A stretch of DNA of 38,622 nucleotides from Verrucomicrobiota bacterium (GTDB taxonomy: Bacteria > Verrucomicrobiota > Verrucomicrobiia > Verrucomicrobiales > Akkermansiaceae). Every line of letters begins with the position of its first letter. Position 1 is the first letter of the stretch. Shown one piece after another: positions 32,370-38,622 of this stretch. Location of the stretch: the NCBI GenBank assembly GCA_026397725.1, contig JAPLUI010000273.1, positions 1 through 38,622 of the forward strand, read 5' to 3'. The notes under the pieces are model-generated. The model searched no databases and was not told where the DNA came from. It worked only from the letters and a program-made list of their open reading frames with translations. Made by a program: the position numbers and the translations under genes.

Positions 32370-33778
32370 TGTTTCTCTCTTTGTTGGATTGTTGTCGTTT
32401 TGCGGATCATTTCTGTTTCTTGGGCTTTCAGTGCTAACAGGAGCGGCTCGCCATACTGCGGGAAGAGGTACAGCGCCGGATACTCTTCGTTGGCGGTGCT
32501 GTCGGGACTGCCGTAATGCCAGTGCAGCACACCGTCGAAGGGCTGGGCGGCGAGGGCCTGGTGGAAGTCGCGCAGCAGGTTTACGCCTATGTCGTGAGGG
32601 ATCGTCTGCCAGTCCGGGCCGCGGCGCATGTAATGTGCGGCGACACCGCTTTCGCCGATGAGGATGGGCTTGCCGAGGCGCCTGGCTTCCGTGGCGAGCA
32701 AGGGCATTTCCACGGAGGCGAGGTGGCGCTGGAGATGCTGGGCGATGGTTTCAGTCTCGGATTTGCACGCATAGAGGTGGAGGTCCACAAAGTCGAGGCT
32801 CGTGTCCAACAGCGCCAGCGGGCGGGCGGGGACACGCGCGTCCTTCGTTTGATCCTTAGACCAGGTGCCCGGCCCCTGTCGGCCGACCGCATTGAAGGTG
32901 AAAACGCTGGCGCTCACCAGGGCCTCGGGATCAGCCGCGTGAATGGCATCGGCACAGGCGGTCGCCCACGCCCGGGTCGAGGCATCCATCAGCGCCTGCG
33001 CGCCGCTGTCGGTTCCAAGGTCAAACGCGCGCCCGCCAAAAACGAACGCGGCGGGCCGTGAGGAGAAAGGCTCCTGATCGAGAATGAAGTGGACCTCGTT
33101 TTCCAGTTCCCAGGCGAGGACCACGGGCAACAGTTCCGGGGCGCTCTGTCGCAAACCTCCGATGAGGGCGCGGATGGCATTGGCCTTGGCTCGGATCGGT
33201 TGCGGGGTGAGACGGAAGCCGTTGACCTTCAGTTCCTGTTTGGGTTCCGTCACCCAGCCGTGGCGGGCCTCGTCAACGAGCGGCGTTTCAGCCCAGGCCC
33301 GGGAATCCGGTGTCCAGATGTCCCAACTGAGGATGACGCGAATGCCATGCGTCCGCGCGGCTCGCAGGAAGTGGACGAGATTGCGGAGGAAGGCGGGATT
33401 GACCTCGCCGGACTGGGGGTGCGTGACAATGCCGTTGGTTCCGCTGTGAATGCTCAAGAAGGAGCGGACCGTGTTGAAGCCAGAGCGCGACAGCTCCTCC
33501 ATCATCCGGGTGATGAACGCCTCATCATAGGTGCCGGGGCTGAAGGCAGAGTGCCCATGCTTGTTCTCCGCGATCGGTCCAAGACGGTAGTAGTTCACCC
33601 CGAACGGGCGAAAGGCCCTACCCGTGCCCGAATCCACGAAACGTCCGTCACGAATGGCGATACGGCCCGCCGTGACCTTGTCTCCGTTAGAAGTCGCGCC
33701 TGCCCGGGCTGGCTCCGTTGCGGTGCCCGCCAGCGGTGCCAGCAGCAGGGCGGTGAGGAGTATGCGTGTGTGTTTCAT
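32366..33778 (-). CDS. Secreted GH5-like glycoside hydrolase
   Basis: The ATG at 33778 is chosen over a TTG one codon earlier. The 470-aa protein has a signal peptide (MKHTRILLTALLLAPLAGTA) and then a (beta/alpha)8 barrel with GH5 clan A features: FRPFGVNYYRLGP near residue 60, SGFNTVRSFLSIHSG, the acid/base glutamate in AWELENEV (E228), LDFVDLHLYACK, and the nucleophile in ILIGESG (E376). It ends with a charged tail. It probably cleaves beta-linked mannan or glucan outside the cytoplasm; the exact substrate cannot be read. It heads a chain of ATGA-overlapping genes. Upstream lies copy 2 of the ~73-bp element shared with the 757-aa DNRLRE protein. Confidence 0.82.
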   Translation of the reverse strand: MKHTRILLTALLLAPLAGTATEPARAGATSNGDKVTAGRIAIRDGRFVDSGTGRAFRPFGVNYYRLGPIAENKHGHSAFSPGTYDEAFITRMMEELSRSGFNTVRSFLSIHSGTNGIVTHPQSGEVNPAFLRNLVHFLRAARTHGIRVILSWDIWTPDSRAWAETPLVDEARHGWVTEPKQELKVNGFRLTPQPIRAKANAIRALIGGLRQSAPELLPVVLAWELENEVHFILDQEPFSSRPAAFVFGGRAFDLGTDSGAQALMDASTRAWATACADAIHAADPEALVSASVFTFNAVGRQGPGTWSKDQTKDARVPARPLALLDTSLDFVDLHLYACKSETETIAQHLQRHLASVEMPLLATEARRLGKPILIGESGVAAHYMRRGPDWQTIPHDIGVNLLRDFHQALAAQPFDGVLHWHYGSPDSTANEEYPALYLFPQYGEPLLLALKAQETEMIRKTTTIQQREKQ

Positions 33779-33780
33779 CA

Positions 33781-33852
33781 ACTGCTAGGAATTTGCTTTC
33801 GGGGTGAGGCCGTTGGAAAAGTCGGTGGCCGGACCGGAGGGCGGGGAAAAGG
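33781..33852 (-). repeat. Shared upstream element, copy 2
   Basis: This stretch, starting ACTGCTAGGAATTTGCTTTC, matches 27128-27201 over about 72 bp and stops abruptly at GGGGAAAAGG. It is directly upstream of the GH5-like gene. On the minus strand it encodes LFPALRSGHRLFQRP, the same phrase found at the end of the HTH ORF in copy 1. A 2-bp indel puts the remainder in another frame. Confidence 0.8.
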
Positions 33853-34338
33853 AGACCGCGCAAAAACCGCAGCGCCAGAACTGACCAAGGGGTTGGTCCG
33901 GTGGGATCATGCCGGAAAATGGGCGATTTCGTCAGAATCATGGCAGGTGTGCTTAGGCGCGAGAATACCCGACCGTTTGGTGATGCCAAGAGAATTGTTG
34001 ATTCTTTTAGCCCTGCGGTTCCTCGCTGAGTTTGGAATGCCCACCTCGGAGATCTCTCGAGGCATTCTAACAGAGAGGAATTGCTAGGATGGTGGCAAAA
34101 CGAGCGTTTGAACGCGTCGTAAGTCGTTGATTATGAATAGGAAATCTATTAAGCGTGGCGACAAAGTCCACGGGTCTCCCCACCCCCATCCAAATCATGT
34201 GAAAGGTGTTTTTTCAGCTTTACACTTTTTTCACGTCGAAACCTGCTAGAAAACGGGCGATTTCCGAGGGGGTGATCCGGGCCGCATCGCAACAGCCATA
34301 AGGGCTAGAGGCGTTTCAGGCACGTCGGCCGGATGGGG
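33853..34338. other. Non-coding region with hairpins
   Basis: No gene is supported. A minus-strand frame at 33687-33989 is open but shares only the element-derived phrase LFPALRSGHRLFQRP with anything recognisable. An inverted repeat GAATGCC/GGCATTC (34035-34041/34061-34067) encloses the palindrome GAGATCTC. An imperfect A/T-rich hairpin lies at about 34,199-34,236 (GTGAAAGGTGT / ACACTTTTTTCAC). Neither is tied to a gene end. Confidence 0.4.
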
Positions 34339-34836
34339 TTACCTCCGTGGGCGGCGGTGGTCAGGAAACTGGCCCGTCCTGGAGGAATATCCGTGGGGTC
34401 CAGCCAAGCGCCATCCGTACGCCGATAAGGGATAGAGGATTGCCGATAGAGGATAGAGGATAGTGGATTGCAGATGAAGAGAGCGCTCTTTCATCCACGA
34501 TCCTCGATCTTCGATCCACGATCCCTGATCCGGCCCCATTGCTCGCCGTGGAGCATGGGCGGCAGCCGATTCGACGCAATCGCGGCCAGCCTGATTGGAC
34601 AGGTCGTTGATTTCGTGGAGACAGGCGACCAGTTCGTTGCCCTGGGCGGTGTTGGTGCCGAGGACCGTCTCCCGAGCTGCTTCCTTTGTGAACGGATCAG
34701 GAGCTGTCACGAGATGTGCCTCGAACAGGGCCTTGAGCTCGTTTTCGTTCCCTTGAAAAGCGTCGAACAACTTCTGGGCGTTGAATTTTCGGTGTTTGGA
34801 CATGGGGATCTGAGTGGTTGATTTGTTGCTGGTCAT
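34339..34836 (-). CDS. Short hypothetical protein with a repeat-replaced C-terminus
   Basis: The frame is open far upstream, but protein-like sequence starts at ATG 34836 (MTSNKSTTQIP) or ATG 34803 (MSKHRKFNAQKLFDAFQGNE). About 95 residues look genuine: basic start, then a helical body (ENELKALFEAHLVTAPDPFT, NELVACLHEINDLSNQAGRD). After about residue 105 the frame enters short direct repeats (ATCGAGGATCGTGGATG-like and GATAGAGGAT words, 34421-34531), giving artificial-looking IEDRGSWMKE and LYPLSAILYPLSA. The natural end has probably been lost. I do not recognise the family. A 13-bp palindrome lies about 85 bp upstream. Confidence 0.45.
   Translation of the reverse strand: MTSNKSTTQIPMSKHRKFNAQKLFDAFQGNENELKALFEAHLVTAPDPFTKEAARETVLGTNTAQGNELVACLHEINDLSNQAGRDCVESAAAHAPRRAMGPDQGSWIEDRGSWMKERSLHLQSTILYPLSAILYPLSAYGWRLAGPHGYSSRTGQFPDHRRPRR
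34421..34531. repeat. Short-word repeats (GATAGAGGAT / GATCCACGATC types)
   Basis: The plus strand shows repeated GGGATAGAGGATTGCCGATA-like words, then ATCCACGATCCTCGATCTTC-like words. These low-complexity blocks are common between genes in repeat-rich bacterial genomes. Here they overwrite the 3' part of the small minus-strand ORF. Confidence 0.6.
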
Positions 34837-35413
34837 TTGAACAGATAACCGGCCGAATTGCAAGCGTTCCGCTCGAAAAATCCGCGAAATTTCAAATTTT
34901 TTTGATGGGTCGTATTTTGTCCTGATAATCAGGCCCTTGCGGGATCGGTCCAAACGCCAGAAACTTCTTTTTCCGGTCGGGGTTTGCCTGAATTGCGCCG
35001 TCGCCCCAAATTTCACCCATTCCCGCCCCTTGGAAAGCCGTTTGGCGATGGTGAGGGGAAAGGGATTCCGTGCTTCCAGATCAGCCTTCATCCCGATCTG
35101 GAGGCTGGGTTCACCCGACGGCGGACGGGGGGCGCGACTGAATTCGGGAGGCTCCCCTGAGCGCGTCATGGCCCGGCTGGCAGCCAGCGCGGACGATCCC
35201 GCCTGAGCGGCTGCGCCCGAACCAGCGACACCAGTCCCACCGGAGTTCCGCCCCTGCCCGACACCATTGCCGACGGAGGGACCACGATGATGATTTCGGC
35301 GAAGACGCGGGGGTGTGGGGCCGATTATTCTGGATATGGACGATTTGGCTTGCTACTTTTCCTCCGAACCTAACGCGCTTTCGCCAAGAATCCGCATTTC
35401 ATCTCCATGAATC
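34837..35413. other. Intergenic region upstream of hsdM
   Basis: No gene is supported in these ~577 bp. Frames crossing it lack domains and have Arg/Pro-rich content. The stretch at 34,880-34,935 is A/T-rich, includes the palindrome at 34921-34933, and is the probable control region of the minus-strand gene. The hsdM promoter should lie within about 35,200-35,400, but no clear boxes or strong ribosome-binding site are visible. Confidence 0.35.
34921..34933. promoter_or_regulatory. Palindrome, possible operator
   Basis: CCTGATAATCAGG is a perfect 6+1+6 palindrome in an A/T-rich stretch about 85 bp upstream of the 34836 start. Size and place suit a repressor site, but nothing ties it to a particular regulator. 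Confidence 0.3.
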
Positions 35414-37732
35414 ATGGACCAAGCCACCCACAACAAAATCGTCTCCTTCATCTGGGGCATCGCCGACGACGTGCTTCGCGACCTTTTCAAACGCGGCAAG
35501 TACCCCGACGTCATCCTGCCCATGTGCGTGCTGCGCCGCATGGATGCCGTGCTGGAGCCGACCAAGAAAGCCGTCCTTGAAACCAAGGAGATGCTCGACA
35601 AAGCCGGCATCACCGAGCAAACCGCCGCCGTTTGTTCAGCCGCCGACCAGGCGTTCTATAACACGTCCAAGTTCACGCTGCGCGCCCTCAAGTCACGCGG
35701 CAACCAGCAGTTGCTCCTTGCCGACTTCGAGGATTACCTCAACGGCTTCTCGCCCAACGTCCAGGACATCCTCGAAAACTTCAAGTTTCGCAACCAGCTC
35801 TCCACCCTCTCCAAGGCCGACGCTCTCGGCACCCTCATCGCCAAGTTCCTCGATCCCGAGATCGACCTCAGCCCGGCGGGCATCGACAACCACTCGATGG
35901 GCACGATCTTCGAGGAGCTGGTTAGGATGTTCAACGAGGACAACAACGAGGAGGCCGGGGAGCACTGGACACCCCGCGACGCCGTCCGCCTGATGGCCAA
36001 CCTGATCTTCCTGCCCATTGCCGACAAGATCAAATCCGGCGCCTATCTGCTCTATGATGGCGCACTCGGCACCGGCGGGATGGTCACCGAGGGTGAGGAA
36101 ACCCTCCAAAAACTTGCGGCCGAGCGCAAACTCCAGATCACCACCCACCTCTACGGGCAGGAGATCAATCCTGAAACCTACGCCATCTGCAAGGCCGACA
36201 TGCTGCTCAAGGGCGAGGGGGACAATGCCGACCACATTGTTGGCGGTGCGGAATGGTCCACTCTTTCCCACGATGCCTTTCCCGCCCTTTGCTTCGATTT
36301 CATGATGTCGAATCCGCCTTATGGCAAGAGCTGGAAAAAGGACCTCGAACTCATGGGAGGCAAGGATGGCATGCGCGACCCGCGATTCAAGGTCATGCAC
36401 AATGGCGAGGAGTTGTCACTCGTCACCCGTACCAGCGATGGCCAGATGCTTTTTCTCGCGAACATGGTGTCGAAGATGCAGCATGGAACTCCGCTCGGCA
36501 GCCGCATCGCCGAGGTCCACAACGGCTCCTCGCTCTTCACCGGTGATGCCGGCCAGGGCGAAAGCAACATCCGCCGCTGGATCATCGAGAACGACTGGCT
36601 CGAAACTATTGTCGCCCTCCCATTGAACCTTTTCTACAACACGGGTATCGCCACCTATATCTGGGTGCTGTCTAACCGCAAGCCTAAGCACCGCAAAGGC
36701 CACGTTCAGCTCATCGACGCCAGCCAGTGGTTTAAGCCGCTGCGCAAAAATCTCGGCAAAAAGAACTGCGAGCTTGCCCCGGAGGACATTGAGCGCATTA
36801 CCCGCACCTTCCTCAACTTCAAGGAAACGCCCGAATCGAAAATCTTCCCGAATGAGGCATTTGGCTATTGGAAGGTCGTTGTCGAGCGTCCGCTTCGGCT
36901 CCACAGCCAACTATCACTCCAGCGTATCGAGTCTCTGCGCTTCGCTTCCGGTGATGAGGAGATTCGCTCGGTGCTCTATGACGAGTTTGGCGACGACCTG
37001 TTCCGCAAGTTCCCAAAAATCTCCGATGCCTTGGAGAACCGTCTCGACGAATGGGGTGCCGATGAGGAGGATGCCGACGACGACGAAGGTGCGAAAAAGA
37101 AAGGCCTGCCCGAGAAAACCAAACGCAAACTGCTAGACCCGAAAACCTGGGAGCGCGACGGCCGCCTCGTCGAAACCGCCACCCGCCTGCGCGAGGAAAT
37201 CGGCGGCGGGCTTTTCGAGGACCACAATGTCTTCCGCGAGCAAGTCTCCGCCGCCCTCGACAAACTCGACATCAAGTTGCCCGCCGCCGACAGCAAGCAA
37301 CTCTACAAAGCCGTGAGTTGGCGCGAGGAAAGCGCCCCGCCGGTCGTTGCGAAAATCCACAAATCCGGCAAAGGCGGCAAGGCCGCAGCCACCCAGCCTG
37401 ATCCGCTGCACGGCCTCTACCAAGTCGTCATCGACGGGAAAAAGTGCGTCGTTGAATACGAAACGGATTCCGACTTGCGCGACAGCGAGCAGATTCCGCT
37501 ACTCGAAGAAGGCGGGATCGAATCCTTCATCCGCCGCGAGGTCCTGCCCTACACGCCGGATGCCTGGGTGAAGAAGGATGCCACCAAGATCGGCTACGAA
37601 GTCAGCTTCACCCGCCACTTCTACCAGTCGCCCCAACTCCGGACCCTCGCCCAAATCAGTTCTGACATCCTCGCTCTGGAGCAGGAAACCGAGGGCTTGC
37701 TCAGCGAAATCACGAAAGGAGTCACGGCATGA
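35414..37732 (+). CDS. hsdM: Type I restriction-modification methyltransferase subunit HsdM
   Basis: HsdM is the adenine-N6 methyltransferase subunit of a type I system; it works with HsdS, which reads the DNA target, and HsdR, which cuts. The 772-aa protein has the helical HsdM_N domain (about 5-165; IVSFIWGIADDVLRDLFKRG), the SAM-binding motif I as YDGALGTGGM (D215-G222), and catalytic motif IV NPPY (300-303). A long C-terminal region with acidic and lysine-rich linkers (ADEEDADDDEGAKKKG) ends in a coiled coil (SSDILALEQETEGLLSEITK). It belongs to the longer ~770-aa HsdM class. Motif I has Leu where many relatives have Cys. The gene ends ATGA into a following start codon, as expected for hsdS, but that frame runs into REP repeats after three codons. 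Confidence 0.95.
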   Translation: MDQATHNKIVSFIWGIADDVLRDLFKRGKYPDVILPMCVLRRMDAVLEPTKKAVLETKEMLDKAGITEQTAAVCSAADQAFYNTSKFTLRALKSRGNQQLLLADFEDYLNGFSPNVQDILENFKFRNQLSTLSKADALGTLIAKFLDPEIDLSPAGIDNHSMGTIFEELVRMFNEDNNEEAGEHWTPRDAVRLMANLIFLPIADKIKSGAYLLYDGALGTGGMVTEGEETLQKLAAERKLQITTHLYGQEINPETYAICKADMLLKGEGDNADHIVGGAEWSTLSHDAFPALCFDFMMSNPPYGKSWKKDLELMGGKDGMRDPRFKVMHNGEELSLVTRTSDGQMLFLANMVSKMQHGTPLGSRIAEVHNGSSLFTGDAGQGESNIRRWIIENDWLETIVALPLNLFYNTGIATYIWVLSNRKPKHRKGHVQLIDASQWFKPLRKNLGKKNCELAPEDIERITRTFLNFKETPESKIFPNEAFGYWKVVVERPLRLHSQLSLQRIESLRFASGDEEIRSVLYDEFGDDLFRKFPKISDALENRLDEWGADEEDADDDEGAKKKGLPEKTKRKLLDPKTWERDGRLVETATRLREEIGGGLFEDHNVFREQVSAALDKLDIKLPAADSKQLYKAVSWREESAPPVVAKIHKSGKGGKAAATQPDPLHGLYQVVIDGKKCVVEYETDSDLRDSEQIPLLEEGGIESFIRREVLPYTPDAWVKKDATKIGYEVSFTRHFYQSPQLRTLAQISSDILALEQETEGLLSEITKGVTA

Positions 37733-37739
37733 GTCCAAT
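37729..37739 (+). pseudogene. Start of a gene coupled to hsdM, probably hsdS, cut by REP units
   Basis: ATG 37729 overlaps the hsdM stop. Only about three codons (Met-Ser-Pro) precede the left end of the REP unit, which starts near 37740 with TTCCAAAGCCCC. In type I operons hsdS commonly follows hsdM with such an overlap. The rest of the gene is not seen before the window ends. The hsdS identity is inferred from position only. Confidence 0.45.
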
Positions 37740-37941
37740 TTCCAAAGCCCCAACGGGGCAACCTCAAGCCAGCCTAGGGCAACGCCCTAGGTGTGGTTCC
37801 CGTCAAAATACCGGAGCCCTGAAAGGGCGCCCTAACGCGCGGCACCGGGTTTGGCCCGCCCCTACAGGGCTCGATTCATTTTCCATTTCTAACCCAGGGC
37901 GTTGCCCTGGGCTGGAATGGCTCTGCCCCGTTGGGGCGCAA
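37740..37941. mobile_element. Empty REP/MITE-like unit (A-B-C-C'-B'-A')
   Basis: The unit is built of nested palindromes. On the left are GCCCC-AAC-GGGGC (37747-37759), CCTAGGGC-AAC-GCCCTAGG (37773-37791) and GCCCT-GAA-AGGGC (37816-37828). On the right, inverted, are the CCTACAGGGC half-site (about 37861-37870), CCCAGGGC-GTT-GCCCTGGG (37893-37911) and GCCCC-GTT-GGGGC (37925-37937). Left and right ends closely match those of the next unit, which carries a transposase. With only ~30 bp between its halves, this one looks like a non-autonomous copy. Confidence 0.8.
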
Positions 37942-37952
37942 GCGGATGATCC

Positions 37953-38604
37953 TTCCAAAGCCCCAACGGGGCGATCTCATACCAGCCTAGGGCAACGCCC
38001 TAGGTATGAAATCCATTCCAACATCGAAGCCCTGAAAGGGCGGCCAAAGTCATGCCCCAGTCCCTTGCGCGCCTCCACATCCATCTCATTTTCAGCACCA
38101 AAAATCGCGAGCGAATCATTCACGACCGGGTTCGCGATTCGCTCCATGCTTACATGGCGACTGTGCTGCATAACCTTGGATGTCCTCCCGTGCTCATCAA
38201 TTCTGTCGAAGACCACGTTCACATCCTCTTCGAATTGGCTCGCACCGTCGCTGTTAGTTCCGCCGTGGAGGATGTCAAAAAAGCGTCTTCCAAATGGATC
38301 AAAAACCAGGGCGGCGAGTTCGCCGGATTCGCGTGGCAGGCTGGTTATGGAGCGTTTGCGGTTTCTGAATCCAACGTGCCCGCCGTTCGTGAATACGTCG
38401 CGAACCAGCAGGAACATCATCGGAAAAAATCGTTCCAAGAGGAATACCGGGCTTTTCTGGAACGACATCAGATCGCCTTCGATGAGCGGTATGTTTGGGA
38501 TTGATGCCACCGTTTGTCCCGCCCCTTCAGGGCTCGATTCATTTTCCGTCTTATACCCAGGGCGATGCCCTGGGCTGGTATGGCTCTGCCCCGTTGGGGC
38601 GCAA
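37953..38604 (+). mobile_element. REP unit carrying a RAYT transposase
   Basis: The left end repeats A (37960-37972), B (37986-38004) and C (38029-38041). The right end repeats the CCTTCAGGGC half-site (about 38523-38532), B' (38556-38574) and A' (38588-38600). The RAYT gene occupies the space between C and C'. About 11 bp separate it from the preceding empty unit. The last bases of the window (TCCAAA) match the left edge of these units, so a third unit probably begins there. Confidence 0.8.
38052..38504 (+). CDS. REP-associated tyrosine transposase (RAYT, IS200-like)
   Basis: The 150-aa product is a complete Y1 (HUH) single-strand transposase of the TnpA_REP type, which nicks and moves REP palindromes. 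Metal-binding HUH is H55-V-H57 in EDHVHILFEL, and the nucleophilic tyrosine is Y115 in REYVANQQEHH. The N-terminus LHIHLIFSTKNRE and the final HQIAFDERYVW also fit the family. No stop or frameshift is present. The ATG at 38052 lies 10 bp after palindrome C (38029-38041), so a hairpin in the mRNA would overlap the ribosome-binding region. It sits between matching REP ends, so it can probably mobilise both this unit and the empty one. Confidence 0.92.
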   Translation: MPQSLARLHIHLIFSTKNRERIIHDRVRDSLHAYMATVLHNLGCPPVLINSVEDHVHILFELARTVAVSSAVEDVKKASSKWIKNQGGEFAGFAWQAGYGAFAVSESNVPAVREYVANQQEHHRKKSFQEEYRAFLERHQIAFDERYVWD

Positions 38605-38622
38605 GAAGGAGCTGCCTCCAAA

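Noticed and set aside
35693..36400. 235-codon open frame on the minus strand
   Set aside because: It mirrors the conserved HsdM region and has no start context or domain of its own.
37740..38622. Possible CRISPR array
   Set aside because: The repeats are nested palindromes of several kinds with no constant-length spacers, and they flank a RAYT gene; REP units explain them.
1..38622. tRNA, rRNA or riboswitch genes
   Set aside because: I saw no convincing cloverleaf, rRNA or known riboswitch core by reading; a covariance-model scan would be needed to exclude small RNAs.

Overview
The window looks like a GC-rich chromosome segment from the phylum Verrucomicrobiota (probably Verrucomicrobiae). 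This rests on gene content: a DUF2339/DUF3999 membrane pair, a secreted DUF6288/HEAT-repeat protein, large exported DNRLRE-domain and calcium-motif (DPDxDGxxN) proteins, small Verrucomicrobia-type HTH proteins and RAYT/REP elements. No rRNA or tRNA gene was seen, so the assignment is an inference.

Positions 1-13,033 are the ordinary part, with nearly every gene on the minus strand. Reading leftward they are signal peptidase I (lepB), a squalene/phytoene synthase, a repeat-rich lipoprotein, a small exported protein, a secreted DUF6288 protein, the DUF2339-DUF3999 pair and malate dehydrogenase (mdh). A strong intrinsic terminator follows mdh. Between mdh and that terminator is a second, diverged copy of the codons for the Mdh C-terminus.

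Positions 13,200-15,200 hold decayed DNA: a frameshifted tyrosine recombinase, a frameshifted hypothetical gene, a possible P-loop fragment, dispersed repeats and alternative hairpins. From 15,220 to 27,122 lie three very large exported proteins: an 1183-aa Ig-like repeat protein (+), an 1853-aa possible carbohydrate-active DNRLRE protein (-) and a 757-aa DNRLRE/Ig-like protein (-). A 57-codon remnant of an IS200-like transposase lies between the first two.

Positions 27,128-33,852 are bounded by two directly repeated ~73-bp sequences, each just upstream of an exported-protein gene. Inside are a divergent pair of HTH genes, an IS66 element (27,814-30,170) that cuts the gene coupled to the plus-strand HTH gene, and an AT-rich segment (~30,171-32,220) with a Bacteroidota-style FAD-dependent oxidoreductase. 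There is also an ORF that fuses the start of a host rhamnosidase-like gene to the end of a foreign beta-helix-like gene, and a GH5-like glycosidase. The last three genes form one chain linked by ATGA stop/start overlaps. This is the most unusual part of the window; it is either a real gene-fusion transfer or an assembly chimera.

Positions 33,853-38,622 carry a short decaying gene, a complete type I methyltransferase gene (hsdM) and a block of palindromic REP-type units. One unit is empty and MITE-like; the next carries an intact REP-associated tyrosine transposase (RAYT). The block begins at codon 4 of an ORF that overlaps the hsdM stop, where hsdS would be expected, so the restriction system appears to be cut off from its specificity subunit.
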